Positions 1 through 4,929 of a DNA stretch of 5,899 nucleotides are shown here, piece after piece (positions within the stretch are counted from its first letter, which is position 1; each line of letters opens with the position of its first letter). The stretch is taken from the NCBI RefSeq assembly GCF_938045595.1, contig NZ_CALIBB010000132.1, positions 1 through 5,899 on the forward strand. Reading direction: 5' to 3'. A model generated the notes under the pieces. The model ran no database searches and had not been told where the DNA came from. It saw only the letters and a list, made by a program, of their open reading frames with translations. The stretch is from an uncultured Campylobacter sp. (GTDB taxonomy: Bacteria; Campylobacterota; Campylobacteria; Campylobacterales; Campylobacteraceae). A program made the position numbers and the translations under genes.

Positions 1-344
1 CAAGCAGTTCTCATGCACTGGCTTTTCTAAATGTCGGTGATACTAAACTTTGCGTAGCCTCGGTCGAAAGCGGTGATATAAAAACTATGATAGATGAGTT
101 TAAAAATAGCCACGAAAAGGCGGCGATAATGCTGATGCAAGTAGGCACCGACGGCAAAATTTCAATCGCGGCAGGCGTTAAAAACGCGCCGATCAAAGCT
201 GGCGAATGGGTTAAGCTCGCGGCGCAAATTTTAGGCGGCGGCGGCGGCGGACGCGATGATTTTGCGACCGCAGGCGGCAAGGACGTGCTAAAAATCGAAG
301 AAGCGATCAAAGAGGCGATCTCTTACGCAAAAGGTAAAATTTGA
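1..344 (+). CDS. alaS: Alanyl-tRNA synthetase, C-terminal end (partial)
   Basis: The 3' end of a gene that begins before the window; it is read in the frame starting at base 3 and stops at TGA 342-344, leaving 113 residues. Alanyl-tRNA synthetase charges tRNA-Ala in the cytoplasm. The visible part fits the C-terminal DHHA1 (C-Ala) domain. The key signature is the glycine-rich segment followed by Arg-Asp-Asp-Phe-Ala-Thr-Ala-Gly-Gly (about bases 234-278), matching the GGKGGGRPDMAQAGG-type motif of bacterial AlaS. Six glycines in a row replace the usual GGKGGG, and five of them are encoded by consecutive GGC codons. Catalytic and editing domains lie upstream, outside the window. The stop overlaps the TTG start of the next gene by 4 nt (TTGA), so the two are probably cotranscribed and coupled. 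In Campylobacter, alaS commonly precedes maf and pbpA, which supports the call. Confidence 0.93.
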   Translation, partial: SSSHALAFLNVGDTKLCVASVESGDIKTMIDEFKNSHEKAAIMLMQVGTDGKISIAAGVKNAPIKAGEWVKLAAQILGGGGGGRDDFATAGGKDVLKIEEAIKEAISYAKGKI

Positions 345-850
345 ACGAAATCGATACCGGCTTCATCAAAGCCTCGCAAATTTTGCCGCTGATTCACATT
401 TTAAGCGTGATTTTTTTGGTCTGCGCGCAGATCTGCGTATTTTTGATCGCGCGGATTTTTATGAATTTAAGCAGTAAAAGTCAAGCGGATGCGAAGGATG
501 TAAAATTTACAGAAATTTTACGATATATGAAACGCTATGAGCAGTTCTTTGCGCTATTTTTGGTGATCGTTTGCGTAAGTGGATTTTTTCTTGCGGACGG
601 CGGAGGTTTTAAATTTTCAGATCCTATGGTAAAAGGCGCGATTGCCACGCTGTGGGCTGGCGCCGGCTTTATACTACTAAATTTTATCTACATGCATTAT
701 AAAATTTCATCTTTGAAGCGAGCTTTGGATGCGGGAGATGAGCTTGAGGCGAATGAGCATTTAATCATCGTCGTTAAATATTTCATCCCGCTAAATATCG
801 TAGTCACGCTGATTTGCGTTTATTTGGGCGTGACGGTGGGCGAGTTTTGA
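341..850 (+). CDS. Four-helix integral membrane protein, function unknown
   Basis: A 169-residue inner-membrane protein not confidently assigned to a family. Hydrophobic segments are at about residues 13-41, 68-86, 98-118 and 143-165, with a charged stretch (about 44-66) between helices 1 and 2. The start is TTG at 341, overlapping the alaS stop. AAAGG at 330-334 sits 6 nt upstream, and the next Met (residue 41) would remove the first helix, so TTG is the likely start. His19 in helix 1, Lys98 at the head of helix 3 and His119 at its end recall the layout of small heme-handling membrane proteins such as HemJ or CopD-like proteins. That resemblance is only in topology and residue placement, and I do not claim the function. 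The gene lies between alaS and maf and ends in TGATG, sharing one base with the maf start. Tight coupling with housekeeping genes suggests a stable chromosomal gene rather than a transferred one. Confidence 0.85.
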   Translation: MNEIDTGFIKASQILPLIHILSVIFLVCAQICVFLIARIFMNLSSKSQADAKDVKFTEILRYMKRYEQFFALFLVIVCVSGFFLADGGGFKFSDPMVKGAIATLWAGAGFILLNFIYMHYKISSLKRALDAGDELEANEHLIIVVKYFIPLNIVVTLICVYLGVTVGEF

Positions 851-1395
851 TGATCTATTTAGCTTCCAGCTCGCCTACTAGGGCGCAAATTCTAAAGGAT
901 AACGGCGTAGAATTTACGCAAATTCCTTTTAATTTCGACGAAAGCGGCATTAGCAAGGACGATGCACGCACCTATGCTTACCGCATTGTCTTGGCCAAGA
1001 AAACGCAGTTTTTTAAAATTTATAAAAATTATGATAGAGTGCTGTTTGCCGATAGCTCTGTGCTTGCCGGCGGCGAAATTTTAGGCAAGGCGCGGGATGA
1101 AGCGGACGCGTTAAGGATGCTGCGGGCTCAAAGCGGTGCTAGCTGCGCTGTTTATACTGCGATGATTTTTTGCAGTAAGGCGCTAGAACTTTCGGCACTT
1201 AGCGTCGCAAGCTTTGAATTTGCAGAATTTAATGAAGCAGATTTAAAAGGCTATATCACTAGCGGCGATTGGCGCGGCAAGGCGGGTGCGATGAGTATCG
1301 AAGGCTTTAACGAAAAATATATCAAAAGCTCGCGTGGGTCAAAATTCACGGCGATGGGGCTTGATCTGGAAAATTTAAAGAGGTTTGTATGGTAA
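850..1395 (+). CDS. maf: Maf-family nucleoside triphosphate pyrophosphatase
   Basis: A 181-residue cytoplasmic protein of the Maf family, which hydrolyses non-canonical or modified nucleoside triphosphates (dTTP/UTP or m7GTP, depending on subfamily) to the monophosphate and pyrophosphate. The start is set at ATG 850 because the protein then opens with the hallmark Leu-Ala-Ser-Ser-Ser-Pro-Thr-Arg-Ala-Gln-Ile-Leu; a longer reading from TTG 814 only adds residues encoded inside the upstream gene. Visible family features are Arg11 of the SxSxxR motif, the LAKKTQ segment near 48-53, Ala-Asp68-Ser-Ser-Val with the presumed catalytic Asp68, Gly79-Lys80 in place of the usual GKP, Leu-xx-xx-Ser95-Gly96, and Lys144-Ala-Gly followed by Gly163-Ser. 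Length is normal for the family. The sequence is divergent, with ADSSV instead of ADTVV, so the substrate cannot be predicted. It shares one base with the preceding stop and overlaps pbpA by 7 nt, as in an operon. Older annotations call it a septum-formation inhibitor. Confidence 0.9.
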   Translation: MIYLASSSPTRAQILKDNGVEFTQIPFNFDESGISKDDARTYAYRIVLAKKTQFFKIYKNYDRVLFADSSVLAGGEILGKARDEADALRMLRAQSGASCAVYTAMIFCSKALELSALSVASFEFAEFNEADLKGYITSGDWRGKAGAMSIEGFNEKYIKSSRGSKFTAMGLDLENLKRFVW

Positions 1396-3299
1396 GAGTT
1401 TTATTTAGTTTTATTACGGTTTGTGCGTTTGCCGCAGGCGGGATTTTTTTGTATTTTTACTCGCAAATCCGCTTAGAATCGGACTCTATCATCGATTATC
1501 ATCCCGAGCTTACGACTAAAATTTATGACCGCAACGGCAATTTGATAGCCAATGTTTTTAATGAACAAAATAGAATTTACGTAAAATTCGACGAGATTCC
1601 AGGCCGCGTAATCGAGGCGCTCGTAGCTATCGAGGATACGGCGTTTTTCGAACACGGCGGCGTGAATGTCGAGGCGATTTTTAGGGCGATTATTAAGGAT
1701 GTCAAAGCGATGAAATTCGTCGAAGGGGCTTCTACGATTACGCAGCAGATCACGCGAAATTTAGTTCTTTCGAGCGAAAAGAAGCTTGATCGCAAGATCA
1801 AAGAAGCGATCCTATCGCTTAAGATAGAAAATGCTCTAAGCAAGGAACAAATTCTAGAGCGTTACTTTAACGAAGTGTATTTTGGGCACGGATATTACGG
1901 CATTCGCACGGCGGCTTTGGGATATTTCAAAAAGGATTTGCAAGATTTAAGCCTTAAAGAGATCGCGATTTTAGTGGGTTTGCCGAAAGCTCCTAGCAGC
2001 TTTGATCCTACTAAGCACCTGGATTTGTCGCTTTCGCGTGCCAATAACGTGATTTATAGGATGCATGAGCTCGGCTGGATAAATAAGACCGAATATGAGC
2101 TTGCGATGAACGAACAGCCTACGATCTACAACGAAACGCTCACGCAAAACGTAGCGCCGTATGCCGTAGATGAGATCATAAAAGAAGCGGAAAAAATTCT
2201 ACCGGACGTCCGCACGGGCGGATACCGCATAGATACGAGCCTTGATTTAAAGGCGCAAGCGATGGCGCAAGAGGCATTAGTTTTCGGCTACAATGAAATT
2301 TTAAAGCGCAACAAAGACGCTAATGCAAGCAACGTAAACGGCGCTATGGTCGTCACGCATCCGCAAAACGGCGAAATTTTAGCCTTAGTAGGCGGCGTGG
2401 ATTACGCGAAATCAAATTTCAATCGCGCCAGCCAATCCCAGCGCCAAACCGGCTCCAGCTTCAAGCCTTTCGTCTATCAAATCGCCCTTGATATGGGCTA
2501 CTCGACGATGACCGAAGTTCCCGATATAGCTAGAGAATTCGACGATGGTAGCGATAAAACGTGGAAGCCGAAAAATTACGATAAGACTTACAGCGGCTAC
2601 ATCACGATCAAAGAAGCTTTAACGCGCTCGCGCAACCTTGCCTCGATCAATCTGATGCAATCTATCGGCGTTGATCGTGCGGTAAAAAAGCTGGGCGAGT
2701 TCGGCTTTAAAAACGTCCCGCCCGCCCTGTCGGTGGCTATCGGCAGCTACGGAATTTCGCCGCTTGAATACTCCACGATGTATTCGATGTTTCCGGGGCT
2801 TGGGATTACTGCAAAATCAAAATTTATCGTTTCGATTACCGATAAGGACGGCAAAACTCGCTTTATCGAGCCTGAGCGCCGCCGCGTGCTGCGCCCTGAA
2901 CAGGCATATCTGATGACTACGCTGCTAAAAAATATCGTGCAGCGCGGCACCGGTACTCGCGCACGCGTACAGGGCATCGACATAGCGGGCAAAACAGGCA
3001 CCTCAAACGATAGCATAGATGCGTGGTTTTGCGGCTTTACGCCGGATTTGCAGATCATCATCTGGTACGGCAACGACGATTATAAACCTATGCGAAAGGT
3101 CGAGGGCGGCGGTCGTACCGCAGCACCGGTGTTTGCAAAATTTTTAGATGCCTATTTAAAAGAATATCCGCAAACCAAGCGCAACTTCACCGTCCCGGAC
3201 GGCGTTTTTAGCCGCCAATACAACGGCAAGGAGGAGTATTACACTAAAATTTCGCCGCTTCCTAAACCTCGCGAAAGTAGTAGCGACGGATCGTTTTAA
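1389..3299 (+). CDS. pbpA: Bifunctional class A penicillin-binding protein (PBP1A-type)
   Basis: A 636-residue peptidoglycan synthase that polymerises lipid II into glycan strands and cross-links the peptides on the periplasmic side. One N-terminal membrane anchor lies at about residues 5-25. The GT51 glycosyltransferase domain (about 40-205) shows Glu82-Asp-Thr-Ala-Phe-Phe-Glu-His-Gly with the catalytic Glu82, GASTITQQITRN at 113-124, RKIKE (135-139) with the second glutamate, and ERYFNEVYFGHGYYGI (157-172). The transpeptidase domain (about 315-590) has Ser356-Ser-Phe-Lys359 as the acylation motif, Ser414-Arg-Asn416 and Lys535-Thr-Gly-Thr538, all intact. The tail after residue 600 is short, with no extra C-terminal domain. 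The ATG at 1389 is preceded by AAAGAGG with a short spacer and overlaps the maf stop by 7 nt. It is the last gene of the alaS-to-pbpA cluster. Length agrees with epsilonproteobacterial PbpA proteins. Confidence 0.96.
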   Translation: MVRVLFSFITVCAFAAGGIFLYFYSQIRLESDSIIDYHPELTTKIYDRNGNLIANVFNEQNRIYVKFDEIPGRVIEALVAIEDTAFFEHGGVNVEAIFRAIIKDVKAMKFVEGASTITQQITRNLVLSSEKKLDRKIKEAILSLKIENALSKEQILERYFNEVYFGHGYYGIRTAALGYFKKDLQDLSLKEIAILVGLPKAPSSFDPTKHLDLSLSRANNVIYRMHELGWINKTEYELAMNEQPTIYNETLTQNVAPYAVDEIIKEAEKILPDVRTGGYRIDTSLDLKAQAMAQEALVFGYNEILKRNKDANASNVNGAMVVTHPQNGEILALVGGVDYAKSNFNRASQSQRQTGSSFKPFVYQIALDMGYSTMTEVPDIAREFDDGSDKTWKPKNYDKTYSGYITIKEALTRSRNLASINLMQSIGVDRAVKKLGEFGFKNVPPALSVAIGSYGISPLEYSTMYSMFPGLGITAKSKFIVSITDKDGKTRFIEPERRRVLRPEQAYLMTTLLKNIVQRGTGTRARVQGIDIAGKTGTSNDSIDAWFCGFTPDLQIIIWYGNDDYKPMRKVEGGGRTAAPVFAKFLDAYLKEYPQTKRNFTVPDGVFSRQYNGKEEYYTKISPLPKPRESSSDGSF

Positions 3300-3407
3300 A
3301 TTTAGAGCAAATCCAAATTTGATCCACTTTCGGAAGCCCTTACATAGATTGCGTTTATTAAGCACAATATAAATATGCTAATTTATAGTTTGTTTAAGGT
3401 AGTAGGC

Positions 3408-3431
3408 AATAAAATGCGTAATCATTTTATT
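3408..3431. repeat. 9-bp inverted repeat in the leader of the TTG-start gene
   Basis: AATAAAATG (3408-3416) and CATTTTATT (3423-3431) are perfect reverse complements separated by six bases (CGTAAT). The right arm ends one base before the AGGGG ribosome site at 3433-3437. It could be an operator or a weak RNA hairpin next to the ribosome site. The stem is almost all A-T pairs, so RNA folding would be marginal, and chance is possible in DNA this AT-rich. Confidence 0.5.
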
Positions 3432-3432
3432 T

Positions 3433-3437
3433 AGGGG
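3433..3437 (+). promoter_or_regulatory. Shine-Dalgarno site fixing a TTG start
   Basis: AGGGG lies 6 nt before TTG 3444. An in-frame TAG at 3432-3434 blocks any start further upstream, and the first in-frame ATG (3618) would delete the first membrane helix. The site therefore decides the TTG start of the four-helix protein that follows. Confidence 0.65.
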
Positions 3438-3443
3438 TCAAGA

Positions 3444-4094
3444 TTGCAGGATTTAGAATTTGAAAGCAAAAAGATAAGAATAGAAAATACTCGTATAAAA
3501 TTCGGTAAATTTTTTACGAAATTGTGTTTTATATATTTTTTATATTCCCTTAGCGCCTTTATAATTCCTAAAAATATTTTAGATATTTCTCCTGTGTGCT
3601 TAAATTTCGTAAATTTTATGAAAAGTTATTTTCCAAATATCGAAATTATTGGTAGTATTAGCCCATACACCCAACTTTCGGAATTTTACGTTAGTATTAT
3701 GTGGGTATACGGGATTATTATTTTTGCGGTTTCTAGCTTATATTCATTGGTTTATTATATTTACTTTTGTAGATATGATAATGATTTTATCTTGGTTTCA
3801 AAAAAGAAGCGTGAAAACGATTGCCCGTTTTTGTTGCTTCCATTTATGTTCGGTCTCGGTATTTTTATGTTTGAGGTTTATTATACCGGATATTTTGCAA
3901 GCAGCGGTATAAGCATAAGAACAAGCCATTTTATGCCGGAATTTCAAAGTAGATTTTCAATTTTTGGATATATCATTTTCTTTCAATCCGGTTTTTCTCT
4001 TTCGGGTTCCGTAATATTAATGTCTACATTCGAATTTATTTACAAAATATATTTCTATTTAAAAGGAGTGAAAGATGCAGAGCAAAGTCAATGA
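3444..4094 (+). CDS. Unrecognised four-helix membrane protein in low-GC DNA
   Basis: A 216-residue predicted inner-membrane protein that I do not recognise. After a charged N-terminus (residues 1-24, rich in Lys, Arg and Glu), hydrophobic segments lie at about 25-43, 81-108, 130-151 and 172-200. The loop at about 44-80 contains two Pro-containing stretches, and the 109-129 loop is strongly charged (a Lys-Lys-Lys-Arg-Glu run), suggesting it faces the cytoplasm. Aromatic residues (Phe, Tyr) are very common, in keeping with the AT-rich codons. No catalytic motif, signal-peptidase site or cysteine pattern stands out. The TTG start is supported by AGGGG at 3433-3437. Base composition and codon use differ sharply from pbpA and from the reductase gene downstream, which suggests horizontal acquisition. 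It is followed by another membrane-protein gene of the same composition on the same strand, so the two may work together. The long open frame and good ribosome site make a real gene likely; its function is unknown. Confidence 0.75.
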   Translation: MQDLEFESKKIRIENTRIKFGKFFTKLCFIYFLYSLSAFIIPKNILDISPVCLNFVNFMKSYFPNIEIIGSISPYTQLSEFYVSIMWVYGIIIFAVSSLYSLVYYIYFCRYDNDFILVSKKKRENDCPFLLLPFMFGLGIFMFEVYYTGYFASSGISIRTSHFMPEFQSRFSIFGYIIFFQSGFSLSGSVILMSTFEFIYKIYFYLKGVKDAEQSQ

Positions 4095-4116
4095 AAAGAG
4101 CGGCGTATTGAATTAA
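4075..4116 (+). CDS. Possible 13-residue mini-ORF with strong ribosome site
   Basis: This ATG ORF encodes MQSKVNEKSGVLN and overlaps the last codons of the preceding membrane-protein gene in another frame. AAAAGGAG at 4061-4068 lies at ideal spacing (6 nt after AGGAG). The ribosome site is the best in this low-GC stretch, and AAAGGAGTGAAA is identical to that of the nitric oxide reductase gene. The peptide is polar, with no recognisable family. It may be a translated leader or coupling ORF for the next gene, whose own ribosome site begins just after this stop, or a remnant of a lost start. Expression is unproven. Confidence 0.3.
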   Translation: MQSKVNEKSGVLN

Positions 4117-4135
4117 AAATTTGGAGTATTATCGT

Positions 4136-4785
4136 ATGAAATTTCAAAGTTATAAATCGGAAATGCCTCTTTTTATGATCAAAGATTATTGGACTAAAAT
4201 CAGCACAAATGCTATTTAATATTAGCTGTATTTTTAGTTATATTTCTATTTTTCTGCAGAGGAAGTGCTTGGGTATATCAATTTTTAGGAGCCATTACTT
4301 TTTTGGTGGGAATTTTATTTATTAATAAACATAAATTTTTAAATTTCCATTCCGATAGAATAGAATATAATTCTTTATGCAAAAATTATAACGATGTATA
4401 TTCGGTACATAAAAGTGTAAAGGCTTCTAATTTCGATAAAATCGCTATTTATAAATTTTCTGGACTCGTGATTGAAGACGCTTGCAAATACAATGCCAAT
4501 ATAACTAGGTTTAAAAAATTTCTCTTGCTAATTTTATCGTACGCTTTGCATCCGATAAATCTTCTTTGCTTCGGTGTACTTAAAATTTTAATAAGAATAG
4601 ATAGCATAAATTTAAATGTTCTAATTTTATTAGATAGTACTCATAGTAATTATTTTGCCATTCCGCTAACTATGTTAAGTGAGTATGAACGAGTAAATTT
4701 GAAAAAGTATTTAAAAGACAAACTAAATCTAAATCTTGATAACATTGAGATCAGGGATAGATTTGTAGATATAAATTTTATATAA
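4136..4785 (+). pseudogene. Membrane-protein gene apparently broken by a one-base frameshift
   Basis: ATG 4136 is preceded by GGAG (4123-4126, 9-nt spacer) and gives only 27 residues before TAA 4217-4219. The neighbouring frame is open from 4198 to TAA 4783-4785, but its first usable start is TTG 4303, with no ribosome site and in the middle of a hydrophobic segment. Adding one A to the run at 4196-4199 joins both frames into a 216-residue protein. The junction then reads Trp-Thr-Lys-Asn-Gln-His-Lys and leads straight into a membrane hairpin (hydrophobic stretches at about bases 4213-4257 and 4264-4320). A mostly soluble part follows, with a third hydrophobic stretch near 4517-4600 and a charged C-terminus. 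The layout (two helices, then a beta-prone segment) is reminiscent of membrane-anchored bacterial PH-like proteins, a weak guess only. It could instead be a sequencing error or a 483-nt gene started at TTG 4303. It shares the AT-rich composition of the upstream gene. Confidence 0.6.
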
Positions 4786-4838
4786 AATTTTCTAAAATAC
4801 CTTATTCCAGTATACTTTAATAAATTTCAGCTTAAGCA

Positions 4839-4851
4839 GATAAATTTTATC
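4839..4851. repeat. Perfect 13-bp palindrome upstream of the reductase promoter
   Basis: GATAAA-T-TTTATC is a perfect inverted repeat with one central base, ending 7 bp before the FNR-type box. It could be an operator half-site pair or part of a weak terminator for the preceding gene, since T-rich bases follow. A chance origin is quite possible because the surrounding DNA is AT-rich. Confidence 0.3.
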
Positions 4852-4857
4852 TTTTTA

Positions 4858-4871
4858 TTGACGAGCCTCAA
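4858..4871 (+). promoter_or_regulatory. FNR/DNR-type (Crp-Fnr family) activator box
   Basis: TTGACGAGCCTCAA fits the TTGA-N6-TCAA core of the FNR/NNR/DNR consensus (TTGAT-N4-ATCAA), with perfect outer arms and imperfect fifth positions. Its centre is 41.5 bp upstream of the start point predicted from TAAAAT at 4894-4899, the usual class II activator spacing. It stands directly before a nitric oxide reductase gene, a classic target of oxygen- and NO-sensing Crp-Fnr proteins. The characterised C. jejuni NssR site (TTAAC-N4-GTTAA) is different, so an FNR- or DNR-like regulator is the better guess. Confidence 0.65.
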
Positions 4872-4893
4872 TGCTTATCGAAATTTAAATAGG

Positions 4894-4899
4894 TAAAAT
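4894..4899 (+). promoter_or_regulatory. Predicted -10 box of the nitric oxide reductase promoter
   Basis: TAAAAT differs from the TATAAT consensus at one base. It predicts a start near 4906 and a leader of about 24 nt before ATG 4930. No -35 element is evident, as expected for an activator-dependent promoter with a box at -41.5. Confidence 0.55.
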
Positions 4900-4929
4900 T
4901 CTCTCCTAATTTCAGTTAAAGGAGTGAAA

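Larger units (their letters stand above)
3300..3443. other. AT-rich intergenic spacer after pbpA
   Basis: This non-coding gap separates pbpA from the unrecognised low-GC genes and marks the composition change. No convincing intrinsic terminator was found: the best hairpin is CAAAT-CCAA-ATTTG at 3308-3321, with a five-pair AT-rich stem and no following T-run. A promoter for the next gene probably lies here. TATAGT at 3384-3389 is a possible -10 box, but no good -35 is visible and Campylobacter promoters often lack one. The inverted repeat and ribosome site of the next gene close the spacer and are listed separately. Confidence 0.45.

Noticed and set aside
234..248. Five GGC repeats as a phase-variable microsatellite
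   Set aside because: They encode the conserved glycine-rich AlaS motif. A triplet repeat would not shift the frame, and the gene is essential.
11..310. 99-codon minus-strand open frame opposite alaS
   Set aside because: It lies wholly antisense to the conserved AlaS C-terminal domain, is rich in Pro and Ser as expected from the reverse of a glycine-rich coding strand, and has no family signature.
814..849. Longer maf start at TTG 814
   Set aside because: It only adds 12 residues encoded inside the preceding gene; the conserved Maf N-terminus begins at ATG 850.
3308..3321. CAAAT-CCAA-ATTTG hairpin as a pbpA terminator
   Set aside because: The stem is five AT-rich pairs and no T-run follows, so it does not meet the criteria for an intrinsic terminator.
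3375..3434. 19-codon ORF ending in the ribosome site of the TTG-start gene, a possible leader peptide
   Set aside because: There is no ribosome site before ATG 3375, and such short frames are common by chance. The inverted repeat within it is reported on its own.
3649..3912. 87-codon plus-strand frame inside the four-helix protein gene
   Set aside because: It is an alternative frame within a longer, better supported ORF, with no ribosome site.
4769..4783. ATATAAA-T-TTTATAT palindrome over the end of the frameshifted gene as a terminator
   Set aside because: It consists only of A and T with a one-base centre, so RNA pairing would be weak; it is expected by chance in such DNA.
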